From contig SVRJ01000016.1 in NCBI GenBank assembly GCA_015064885.1, positions 1-44,484 of the forward strand: a stretch of 44,484 nt of DNA, given 5' to 3'. A program made the position numbers and the translations under genes. The notes under the pieces were generated by a model, which did not search any database, was not told the origin of the DNA, and worked only from the letters and a program-made list of their open reading frames with translations. Of this stretch, positions 31,629 through 39,237 are shown piece by piece (the stretch's first letter is position 1; every line of letters begins with the position of its first letter). This DNA comes from Oscillospiraceae bacterium. GTDB taxonomy: Bacteria > Bacillota > Clostridia > Oscillospirales > CAG-272.

Positions 31629-31796
31629 GGCCGATGCCTCGACGACCCGACGAATGGCACACCTGCCGCGCTGAAGCTTAAAGAAATGATCCTCGAAAGA
31701 ATAGGAAGCGTAAAGGTGGATATACATAAGCTCAGAGGCCTTTGCAGCTTTTATGCCGAGATCGGCGGTATGCTCGTAGGCTTTGAAAAAGAGTGA
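31629..31796 (+). pseudogene. In-frame gene remnant after the ABM gene
   Basis: Directly after the ABM stop the same frame reads 55 codons to a TGA (31794-31796), protein-like with amphipathic helices (ALKLKEMILERIG, HKLRGLCSFYAEIGGMLVGF). A start could only be ATG 31686, which has no good ribosome site. I do not recognize the family. It may be the 3' end of a lost gene, or a former fusion partner cut off by the TAA. Confidence 0.4.
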
Positions 31797-31815
31797 GCCG
31801 AAGGTATGGCAGCGT

Positions 31816-31858
31816 AAAAACAGAACCAAACTGATATCAGTTTGGTTCTGTTTTTTAT
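31816..31858 (+). terminator. Bidirectional terminator, perfect palindrome
   Basis: Two 20-base arms (31816-31835 with 31836-31855) are perfectly complementary, with A-run and T-run at the ends. It serves the ABM gene on plus and the PASTA-like lipoprotein gene on minus. Confidence 0.92.
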
Positions 31859-31918
31859 ATATGTGTTTGTGAAATTATCCCGCGGACCGAACAGTTTATA
31901 TAACTTAAGTAGAATTTG

Positions 31919-33538
31919 TTAATAATTTTTGATTGTTTTTGCGTTTCGAATTTTTAATGCTTTTTCAAGGTCCGTTGGCATGAACTCTACATCAAAGCCA
32001 TTATGGTCAACAACTACAAGTGTTGAAGGGCTATTTTTGTATTTAAAATGCAAATACCAAGACCATTGGTCGCTACCGTCATGCCACGTGGCGGTTATTC
32101 GATAGTTTAAGTCTCCTGAAGCTATTTTAACCTTGTCGCAAGTTGAGTCCCCGTTACCGTCTGTAAAATAGTAAATATATCCTTCATCAAAATCTATTAT
32201 CCAATAAACATCATATGTACCGCCTTTACTCTTGTACGAAAAAACACCGGTATTTCCTTTGGTTGCAGTATCATAATCATTAGAGGAATAATAAAGAGAA
32301 CTTGGTTTTTCGGTTGAGGGAGTGTTGGGAGTTGTTACTTTGCTCGGATCATCTTCTTCTTTCATGTGGTATGTAATGACAATAGAAGCGTTTTTGTCAA
32401 AAACATTACCTCTTGTGAAATCAGTGCTTCCGTTAATTGATACTTCTTCTACTTCTCCTTCTGAGGTTATTCCCCAAAAAATATCATATAGAATGGATGT
32501 TGTTATATTTGTGAAGCCGGCATTTTTGAATTGTTCTTCAATTTCCTTGTAGTTTTTATATTTACAATTCGAAGATGATATGGGAACTCTGGCTTCGTTT
32601 TCTCCAATAGCGTTTTTGTTTTCAATGTATAAAGTTTCTACGGTTATTTTATCATTGAAGCAACTTATTTTATACCCTGCTTCAGTATCTCCTGTAAGAT
32701 TTATTGTTACAGAGTTTTGTATTGAAGCTGATTCTACACTTGAAAATGTAAGAGTATACATGCCTTCTTTTAAATGAAGATCAAATGCGGCATCAACTCC
32801 GTGGCTTAATCTTTCGGTATGCCCGTTGATTTCAAAATTAACATCATATCTGCTGAAAATTAAATTTTCGACAAAGTTTATTTCAATTTTCAGCGAATAT
32901 TTTTGATATGGTCTGTGAGTTACAACTCTTACTGTTGAATCGGGAAGAAATTTTTCATTCTTTTCAAACGAAGAAATACCGTCAATAGAGACGCTTTGCT
33001 CTGATTCTCCATGAAATGAATCGGGATCAAGATCATATACTTCGTCTGTGGAAACCTTCATAAAGCCCGCATTTTTGAGTGCTGTTACGAGTGTATCAGC
33101 GTCCATGTTTTTAGCTTCTTCCGAAGAGATAGGAATATTTATACGCTTGAAAGAGTGATATTTAATAATTACCTTAGATGAGCTTTTGAACTCTACGTTT
33201 CCTTCAAAGTTTGTTATTCCATTAATAGATACAATTTCAACAATTCCGTTTTGGTCAATTTGTGTGAGCTCTAAATCTTCCAGCGGTTCTATTGTAATAT
33301 TATCAAACCCCGCCATAGAAAGGTCATCTTTTACTGTATCAACATTTTTTCCGATTGCGTCGTTTGCCGTAAAGGGAGTAATTGCGTTTGTCTCAATTTT
33401 CGAGCAACTTGAAAAAACAAGTGCAACAAGCAATACAGTAAATACTATGAATAAATGCTTGAGTGCAACGTGCTTGTTGTTTTGCGTAACAGTAATATTG
33501 TTCATATAGCGTTGGTTTGAAGGGTTGTAATAAATCAT
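31919..33538 (-). CDS. Lipoprotein with PASTA-like repeats
   Basis: A 539-residue protein. A long N-region and hydrophobic helix end in a lipobox (VFSSC, C45). Three repeats of a PASTA-like module follow (about 58-132, 135-212, 310-392). Each begins with a helix ('ADTLVTALKNAGF') and ends with 'VEIVSINGITNF', 'QSVSIDGISSF' or 'EEVSINGSTDF' plus a strand like 'SKVIIKYH'. Between repeats 2 and 3 lies a beta domain. After a Thr/Pro linker the C-terminal 120 residues form a separate aromatic-rich domain. Related modules occur in Firmicutes envelope proteins; the ligand is unknown. The start is fixed by AAGGAGG. The gene is AT-rich and is preceded by a structured leader. Confidence 0.8.
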   Translation of the reverse strand: MIYYNPSNQRYMNNITVTQNNKHVALKHLFIVFTVLLVALVFSSCSKIETNAITPFTANDAIGKNVDTVKDDLSMAGFDNITIEPLEDLELTQIDQNGIVEIVSINGITNFEGNVEFKSSSKVIIKYHSFKRINIPISSEEAKNMDADTLVTALKNAGFMKVSTDEVYDLDPDSFHGESEQSVSIDGISSFEKNEKFLPDSTVRVVTHRPYQKYSLKIEINFVENLIFSRYDVNFEINGHTERLSHGVDAAFDLHLKEGMYTLTFSSVESASIQNSVTINLTGDTEAGYKISCFNDKITVETLYIENKNAIGENEARVPISSSNCKYKNYKEIEEQFKNAGFTNITTSILYDIFWGITSEGEVEEVSINGSTDFTRGNVFDKNASIVITYHMKEEDDPSKVTTPNTPSTEKPSSLYYSSNDYDTATKGNTGVFSYKSKGGTYDVYWIIDFDEGYIYYFTDGNGDSTCDKVKIASGDLNYRITATWHDGSDQWSWYLHFKYKNSPSTLVVVDHNGFDVEFMPTDLEKALKIRNAKTIKNY

Positions 33539-33557
33539 AGTAAACCTCCTTGTAGTA

Positions 33558-33591
33558 AAAAGAAAAAGGTGTGCCTAGTAAGAGACACACC
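33558..33591 (-). terminator. Terminator-like hairpin in the leader
   Basis: On the minus strand GGTGTG (33591-33586) pairs with CACACC (33574-33569) around an 11-base loop, followed by TTTTTCTTTTT. It lies between the promoter and the ribosome site of the PASTA-like lipoprotein gene, so it could act as an attenuator. Confidence 0.55.
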
Positions 33592-33612
33592 GAAAAAGTG
33601 AATCTCTCATTG

Positions 33613-33715
33613 TTGTCACACAAGCTTAAATCCATTTTGGGTATAAGCAAAAAGAGAAAACACTTTTTACCAAAGTATAGTTTTCCCCAAATGGACGTAT
33701 TTACTTGTGTGACAA
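33613..33715 (-). repeat. Long inverted repeat in the 5' leader
   Basis: TTGTCACACAAG (33613-33624) is complementary to CTTGTGTGACAA (33704-33715). Further in, TCCATTTTGGG pairs with CCCAAATGGA with one gap. The arms (33613-33641, 33686-33715) enclose about 44 bases. The transcript from the promoter at 33720 should start in the outer arm, so the RNA can fold into a large hairpin. Confidence 0.7.
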
Positions 33716-33719
33716 GTGT

Positions 33720-33748
33720 ATTATAACATATTTTTTGAAATTTGTCAA
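33720..33748 (-). promoter_or_regulatory. Promoter of the PASTA-like lipoprotein gene
   Basis: Perfect TTGACA (33748-33743), a 17-base spacer and TATAAT (33725-33720) on the minus strand. The leader is about 175 bases. The rest of the gap (33749-33842) is AT-rich with nothing else visible. Confidence 0.88.
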
Positions 33749-33823
33749 CATATAAGAAAATGTTTTTGAAAATGTTTTTGAAAAACTTTCGCAAACCGTG
33801 TAAATAAGATAAGATTTTATGAG

Positions 33824-33881
33824 GAGATCCCCAAAAAACAGCAAGAGGACAGAGAGCTTTCGTCTCTGTCCTCTTTTTTGA
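33824..33881 (-). terminator. Terminator of the oxidoreductase operon
   Basis: A 13-bp stem (33843-33855 with 33863-33875) around GCTTTCG. Minus-strand T-run follows after GCTG; plus-strand TTTTTT follows directly, so it can work both ways. Confidence 0.85.
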
Positions 33882-33886
33882 TTTTG

Positions 33887-34870
33887 TTAAACGGTAAGAA
33901 CCACCTTGCCGACGTTTTCGTTTCTGTAGAGGACCGCCTGAGCCTCCTCAGCCTGCTCTATCGGGAAGGTCTTCCATATCTTCGGCTTTACTCTTCCGCA
34001 CTCGACGAGAGGCCACACCTCGCGTACGAGCGAGGCGAGTATCTCTGCCTTGACCGAAGGGGCGCGAGAGCGGAGAGTGCTTCCGATTATGCGCACGTTC
34101 TTGACGTATACCGTCCTTAGGTCTATCTCGGTGATGTTTCCCGCGAGAGCGGCTATCATTATCCAGCGCGCCCCGTGAGAGAGGTAGGGAAGACATTTTC
34201 CCATTCCTTCGCCACCGATACAGTCTATGGCGACGTCGACAGGATGCCCCGCATCCATCTCTGCCTTCAGCACCTCGGTTATATCCGTTTTCTTCGTGTT
34301 AACTATGACGTCTGCGCCGAGGTCCTTTATCCGCTCTGCCTTTTCGTCAGAGCGGACCGTGGTTATCACCCTTATTCCGTACGCCTTTGCAAGAGGGATC
34401 ATAACGCTCGCAAGTCCGCTTCCTCCCGCATGTACGAGAAGCGTGTTACCCGCCTTCAGACCGCCCTCGATAAACATATTCAGATACGCTGTTGCAAACG
34501 CCTCGGGAAGAGCCGCCGCCTCTGCCATAGAGCACCCATTTGGAACAGGCATGAGCATATCGTAGCGTACGGCTGCGTATTCCGCATAACCTCCGCCCCC
34601 GAGAAGGGCGCATACCTTGTCACCCTCCTTCAGATCCGAATTCTTTTTTGCTTCCTCTCCGAGCTCACATACCGTGCCTGCTATTTCGAGTCCCATCCAG
34701 TCGGGACAGCCGGGAGGAGGCGGATAGTTTCCCTCGCGCTGAAGAAGATCTGCACGGTTAAGTCCTGCCGCCTCTATTTTGACGAGAACCTCGTCGGGAG
34801 CTATGACCGGGTCGGGAACGTATGAGTAATGAAGACTTTTGTCGTTTTTATCTATCAGTACGGCTTTCAT
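33887..34870 (-). CDS. Quinone oxidoreductase-like MDR enzyme
   Basis: A 327-residue zinc-free medium-chain reductase of the QOR/PIG3 type. The N-terminal GroES-like domain has 'AAGLNRADLLQREGNYPPPPGCP' region residues up to about 125. The NADPH-binding Rossmann fold has HAGGSGLASVMIPLAKAYG (about 147-165; the usual second AAGGVG-type glycine is kept). It is predicted to use NADPH to reduce quinones or enones. It starts 10 bases after the Gfo/Idh/MocA gene stop and ends the three-gene operon. Confidence 0.9.
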   Translation of the reverse strand: MKAVLIDKNDKSLHYSYVPDPVIAPDEVLVKIEAAGLNRADLLQREGNYPPPPGCPDWMGLEIAGTVCELGEEAKKNSDLKEGDKVCALLGGGGYAEYAAVRYDMLMPVPNGCSMAEAAALPEAFATAYLNMFIEGGLKAGNTLLVHAGGSGLASVMIPLAKAYGIRVITTVRSDEKAERIKDLGADVIVNTKKTDITEVLKAEMDAGHPVDVAIDCIGGEGMGKCLPYLSHGARWIMIAALAGNITEIDLRTVYVKNVRIIGSTLRSRAPSVKAEILASLVREVWPLVECGRVKPKIWKTFPIEQAEEAQAVLYRNENVGKVVLTV

Positions 34871-34880
34871 TGTTTACCTC

Positions 34881-35933
34881 TTAAAGTATGATCTCTTTTT
34901 TGTAATCTATATCCTCTCCGCAAGCACGAAGTATCGCGCGGTGGAGAGTAGCCTCGTATTCGTAGGAATAGGGATTTTCCGTACCCTCCGCCACCATTGA
35001 GTAAAAGGCGAGGAACATATCTATGTATCTGTCGTAAGGCTCTGTGTCGTATATTTTGCGCTGATCCGTCCATCCCTTTCCTACAGTGTCCTCCTGATAT
35101 ATCTCGGATACGGTGGTGTAGAGGGGAAGATCCCAGCCCTCATGCGCCGGCGCATAGTATTCAAACGGCTTCAGCTCTACCGTGCCGAGGCTTCCCGTTA
35201 CAACGAGCTGACGACGCACGTAGCCGCCTATCTCGACAGCGCTCGACTTTACCACGGATGAGCCTTTTTTGTACCTTAGCACCGCCATTCCGAAATCCTC
35301 GCCAACAGCTCCGTCAAGCCCCGAGCATACGCTGAGAGGAATTATCTCCTCGGGAATACCCTGCATGCGGATGACGAGATCGATAAGATGGCATCCGAGA
35401 TAATAGAGCATTCCACCCGGGAAGGAAGCGAGCCAGTTGCGCTTTACCGCCTTGTGAGAGCAGCTCATCTGCGCCTCAATACTTATTATCTCACCGAGCT
35501 TCCCGCTCTCTACGTCCGAAAAAAGCTTCTTCACCGCAGGATTGTAGCGGTACATGTAGCCGAGATGAAACACCTTTTTGTTTTTCTTCTGTATTGACGC
35601 GAGCCTCTCGAAATCCTCCTGTGAGATGCCGCCCGGCTTGTCCATCTGCACGTGGAGACCCTTTTCTGCCGCCATTATCGCATAGCGAGTGAGAAGAAGA
35701 TCGTCCGTCTCTATTACTGCCGCATCTATCCCGGTAAGAGAAAGCGCCTCGATCGGAGAGAGCACCTTGGTGTCACCGAGCAGACCCTCGTATTTTTTGA
35801 GGAATTTTTCTTCTCCCTCGGGAACCCCGAGAGCCACTACCTCGAATCTGTCGGAAAGATTCTTCATCGTGATAAAAGAACTGCGCGCGTGATCGTGACC
35901 TATACCTATCTGTATTACTCTTATTTTTTTCAT
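34881..35933 (-). CDS. Gfo/Idh/MocA family oxidoreductase
   Basis: A 350-residue sugar/inositol-type dehydrogenase. The N-terminal Rossmann fold has 'VIQIGIGHDHARSS' and the family lysine in HVQMDKPGG (about K98, the EKP-like motif with D for E). The C-terminal alpha/beta domain has 'GGMLYYLGCHLIDLVIRMQG', with the catalytic-region histidine. It likely oxidizes or reduces a sugar or cyclitol with NAD(P). It overlaps the upstream MDR gene by four bases (ATGA), which suggests a working pair. Confidence 0.91.
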   Translation of the reverse strand: MKKIRVIQIGIGHDHARSSFITMKNLSDRFEVVALGVPEGEEKFLKKYEGLLGDTKVLSPIEALSLTGIDAAVIETDDLLLTRYAIMAAEKGLHVQMDKPGGISQEDFERLASIQKKNKKVFHLGYMYRYNPAVKKLFSDVESGKLGEIISIEAQMSCSHKAVKRNWLASFPGGMLYYLGCHLIDLVIRMQGIPEEIIPLSVCSGLDGAVGEDFGMAVLRYKKGSSVVKSSAVEIGGYVRRQLVVTGSLGTVELKPFEYYAPAHEGWDLPLYTTVSEIYQEDTVGKGWTDQRKIYDTEPYDRYIDMFLAFYSMVAEGTENPYSYEYEATLHRAILRACGEDIDYKKEIIL

Positions 35934-36949
35934 TTTTGATCAAAGACCTCCCAGTCAAACTGAACTACGGGGAAGGAACGGTCGCTTGCAAGCCTCGTGA
36001 ATATCTCCTGCGCCTCACACGGAGAATGTACCTCCCCGACGAGATCTGCAAGAGTCAGCCGCCCGTACCCGAGCATTTCTATTATCGAAAGAGCGTCGTC
36101 GCGCTCGCTCCACCAACCGTCAAAGGAGTCCTTTTTCGGACGTGCCTGCGTGTGCGCGCCTATCAGAGTTACACCTCTGCCGTGTACCTTTCTGTAGTAA
36201 TCTATAGAGAAATCCGAGTCTCTCGTGCATCCCAGAAGAGCTACCCGACCGAAGGGCGCCATACAGTCGAGAGCACCGTCAAGCCCGCTGCCCTTTCCCG
36301 TGACCTCTATCGCCACCTTCGCGCCTCCGTTTGTCAGCTCCTTCACCTTCTTCGGAAATTCGGGATCAAAAGGATCGAGCGCGTAGTCCGCACCGATAGA
36401 AAGAGCCTGCTGCCTCTTTTCCTCGATCGGATCGCACGCTATTATCGGAACAGCCCCCGCCGCGCGTAAAAGCTTTACCGAAATAAGACCGAGAACACCC
36501 AGCCCCATGACTATTGCCGATTCTCCTATCTCGAGCTTGCACTTTCTCACAGCCGCAAGAGGGAAGGTAGCTATGTGAACGAGAGCCCCCGCATCAAAAC
36601 CTATAGAAGGATCAAGCCTGTATACCTTCTCTTCCTTCAGAATATTGTATTTTGCGTGCTTTGTCCATGAGCACGCAACCCTGTCTCCGACAGAAACACT
36701 CTTTACTCCCTCGCCTACCTCCTCGACGATCCCGGCAATACTGTAACCGTTCTGCCTCGGAAAGGATACACCGGGAGCCTTTGTCGAATTTATGTTGGCG
36801 TCTCCGATAAAATTCGCCCTCTCTGTTCCCGAGCTTATCGTGTCGCGTACACTGCGTACGAGCACCTCACCCGCACCCGGATGGCCTATCTCTTTTTCGA
36901 TAAGCTTCGCGACGTACGGCTCTGTAAAAATTATGTTGGCATTCTTCAT
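35930..36949 (-). CDS. MDR dehydrogenase, bi-domain oxidoreductase type
   Basis: A 339-residue medium-chain dehydrogenase. SSGTERANFIG near residue 40, 'NGYSIAGIVEEVG' and the Rossmann loop GLGVLG (about 150-155) are seen. The structural-zinc four-cysteine lobe is missing, as in the MDR half of bi-domain oxidoreductases and BchC-like enzymes. In some bacteria this half is fused to a Gfo/Idh/MocA half; here the two are separate overlapping genes. A sugar or polyol substrate is likely. First gene of the operon, behind the promoter at 37018-37046. Confidence 0.88.
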   Translation of the reverse strand: MKNANIIFTEPYVAKLIEKEIGHPGAGEVLVRSVRDTISSGTERANFIGDANINSTKAPGVSFPRQNGYSIAGIVEEVGEGVKSVSVGDRVACSWTKHAKYNILKEEKVYRLDPSIGFDAGALVHIATFPLAAVRKCKLEIGESAIVMGLGVLGLISVKLLRAAGAVPIIACDPIEEKRQQALSIGADYALDPFDPEFPKKVKELTNGGAKVAIEVTGKGSGLDGALDCMAPFGRVALLGCTRDSDFSIDYYRKVHGRGVTLIGAHTQARPKKDSFDGWWSERDDALSIIEMLGYGRLTLADLVGEVHSPCEAQEIFTRLASDRSFPVVQFDWEVFDQK

Positions 36950-37017
36950 TGCGATGACCCTCTTTGCTTTCAGTCAGTCTTGCGGATATAACGAAAATAA
37001 TACCTGTCCGCAGTTTA

Positions 37018-37046
37018 ATTATATCACACATAAAACGCTTTGTCAA
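37018..37046 (-). promoter_or_regulatory. Promoter of the oxidoreductase operon
   Basis: Perfect TTGACA (37046-37041), a 17-base spacer and TATAAT (37023-37018) with extended TGA on the minus strand. Confidence 0.9.
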
Positions 37047-37082
37047 GCACTTTTTCCTACCGACCGCCTAAATAAGAGCTTT

Positions 37083-37112
37083 ATAAAAACGCCCCACCTC
37101 GGTGAGGTGGGG
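37083..37112 (-). terminator. Terminator of the caspase-like effector operon
   Basis: A perfect 9-bp stem (37092-37100 with 37104-37112), 3-base loop, followed on the minus strand by CGTTTTTATAA. Confidence 0.87.
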
Positions 37113-37151
37113 AATAGATCTGTTACGGAAAGGTCACGTCGAAAAAGACTA

Positions 37152-38054
37152 TTAATTCAACACTTCTCTGATTAAATCTTCGTCTTCGATAGAAAAAATA
37201 CTGTTTCTGCTTGATATTTTAAATAAGTCGTGTGAATCAGCTACAAGGTTTACCGCTACAATATATTCTTTGCCGATCTCAACTTTATCCGAGGGTAAGA
37301 TCACAGATACGATGCTTTCTTTAAACTCCCCTTTGTATACGAGCTTAACTTTACAGTCATACGTAGCTCTGTCACCGTTGAAGCTCTTTATTCCCTCGCG
37401 CTCTAAGGATATACGGAATATATATTGCGAACCGCTTATAACACTTTTTACGTCTGTTTCTTTGATAAATCCATTATCGTATATTAACAAAGGATTATTT
37501 TTAACAAGCTCTGCAACATAGGTCTCCAGCGTTTTGTCGCTAAATGCATTTTGGGTTTCTTTTGAAATATACTTTTTAAGCGGCTTGCCGTAGATTAGAC
37601 TGTCATTGTCGTTAAGGTAAGCGTTTTCATTTTCATCAAGAGGAATAATAAGACTTTTCTCCACCGGCTCAAAGTTGTCTGTCTCGCTGAAAGCATCTGC
37701 TCTGCGTTTAATGAGTAAAAGATATTTACAGCCCTTTTTGAATTGTACATTATTGCTTACGTCTTTTTCAATGTCGTCGATACGGATATTGTCGCTGTCT
37801 CCGGTATGGCTTACCGTTATACTTTCCTCGGTAGGATTTCCTCGCACGCTCTTAATAACAGAAAATGAGTGATAATAGATACCGTTTTTTAAAATAGATC
37901 CGCTATGCTTTACAGCAATAACGTCGGTCACATCATTAAGCAATTCTTCAAACGATCGTTCTTGCACGGTGTTATCTTTCGAGCAACCATTGCAGGAGAA
38001 TGCTACCATCAAAATGAGATAATAAACCAATATTGATTTTGTTATAATTTTCAT
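37152..38054 (-). CDS. Lipoprotein with two similar beta modules
   Basis: A 300-residue exported protein, probably lipid-anchored at C21 or C24 (AFSCNGC, an imperfect lipobox). Two segments share a pattern of strand, 'KG/RG', 'I-V' strand and 'GKEYIVAVNL' or 'GCKYLLLIKR' (about 45-120 and 205-280). This is reminiscent of NTR/TIMP-like beta barrels, but the match is weak. I use ATG 38054, which has AAAGGAGA upstream; 14 in-frame codons before it lack a ribosome site. Last gene of the operon, 22 bases after its neighbour, AT-rich. If the large upstream protein is a protease, this could be a partner or inhibitor; that is speculation. Confidence 0.65.
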   Translation of the reverse strand: MKIITKSILVYYLILMVAFSCNGCSKDNTVQERSFEELLNDVTDVIAVKHSGSILKNGIYYHSFSVIKSVRGNPTEESITVSHTGDSDNIRIDDIEKDVSNNVQFKKGCKYLLLIKRRADAFSETDNFEPVEKSLIIPLDENENAYLNDNDSLIYGKPLKKYISKETQNAFSDKTLETYVAELVKNNPLLIYDNGFIKETDVKSVISGSQYIFRISLEREGIKSFNGDRATYDCKVKLVYKGEFKESIVSVILPSDKVEIGKEYIVAVNLVADSHDLFKISSRNSIFSIEDEDLIREVLN

Positions 38055-38076
38055 TGCAATCTCCTTTGTAAAGCCA

Positions 38077-39216
38077 CTAATTATCGTATTCGTCATACTT
38101 CCGAAGCGATATATACAACTTAATTGTATCGTAAAACGGATCCCTTTCTCCTATTTTTACGCATATGATCACTTCGGCACATATTCTTTCATCCTCGCAC
38201 TGAAACTTAGGAGCAGAATACCTATATCGCCAGCCTATAAGCTCAACATTATCTTTTTTGACTCTTTCTATCCACTGCTGAACACAATAATCCACGCTTG
38301 TTCGATCAAAGGAAATAGATTTCTCATCGATGTCATCATGTCTGAACCGAACTTGATGAATATCCCCGTTTGCACGATAAAGAACGGTTATATAATCAGG
38401 CGTTCTGAATCCATTGTCAAATTCAATATAATATTTGATCTCGTAGCCTCTGATTTTCTCAATTTTTTGATTGTCCTCAAACGGTGGCGGGAGCTCATCA
38501 TTTGCAGAAAGTAATCCGTTCGCTAATCCTGAAGTATGCGCTGCTTCGTTATCTGTATATACGATGTCGACATCAGTATAAACCTCACGTTTAAAGCCCT
38601 TAATGTCGTCCAAATCTATATAATTGGATAAATAATTATAAGCATGCTTCTCCAATGTTTCTACCGTAATTTCAGAATAACCAAACCTTGAGAGAGGGGA
38701 GTCATTTGCGTACGTATAAACTGAACACGTGCTGTAATCTTCAGCTTCGTGTATTATATACCCTATAGCTCCTAATGTATAAAATGAACGTTTCTCGGAA
38801 TTTTTAAATGTCCATATCTTTGTCAAATAAGCCTCAGTTTCATATTTTCCAATCTTAATTGTAGATTTTATTGGATTTTCAAATTTTTCTTCTGTATGTG
38901 CCTGTCCGTACAGGCGATCACTCGAAACATTAAAAAGATATGTCGATGCTTGCTCCTTATATACATCATAATATTCGAGTTTTGATTTATCAATTCCGGA
39001 TAAATCAATGAAATCTTCTTCTTTTTCACCGGGCCCGGGTACTTCCTCTGTTCCTTTTGCGGATGTAACTTTTTCATTCGGATCTGTTGTCTGAATGATA
39101 TCATTACTATCTGTAGATAAAGTAGTCTCTGATGGAGATATTGTCGTAACTGCACAAGAAGTCAACACCGTCAACACTATAACAACTACGAGCAAAGACG
39201 ATAAAAACTTTTTCAT
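38077..39216 (-). CDS. Lipoprotein of unknown function
   Basis: A 379-residue protein with a clear signal peptide and lipobox LTSC (C21), then a Ser/Thr/Glu-rich linker (to about 70) and a 300-residue alpha/beta region I do not recognize. That region is rich in Tyr, Asp and Glu and contains 'YYIEFDNGFRTPDYITVLYRANG' in shorter pieces typical of NTF2-like or SPOUT-free beta sheets; no family can be named. Of three nearby ATGs, 39216 has GGAGG at the right distance. It lies 21 bases after the large exported protein and is AT-rich like the last two thirds of that gene. Confidence 0.65.
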   Translation of the reverse strand: MKKFLSSLLVVVIVLTVLTSCAVTTISPSETTLSTDSNDIIQTTDPNEKVTSAKGTEEVPGPGEKEEDFIDLSGIDKSKLEYYDVYKEQASTYLFNVSSDRLYGQAHTEEKFENPIKSTIKIGKYETEAYLTKIWTFKNSEKRSFYTLGAIGYIIHEAEDYSTCSVYTYANDSPLSRFGYSEITVETLEKHAYNYLSNYIDLDDIKGFKREVYTDVDIVYTDNEAAHTSGLANGLLSANDELPPPFEDNQKIEKIRGYEIKYYIEFDNGFRTPDYITVLYRANGDIHQVRFRHDDIDEKSISFDRTSVDYCVQQWIERVKKDNVELIGWRYRYSAPKFQCEDERICAEVIICVKIGERDPFYDTIKLYISLRKYDEYDN

Positions 39217-39237
39217 GATCATAACCTCCATATAAAA

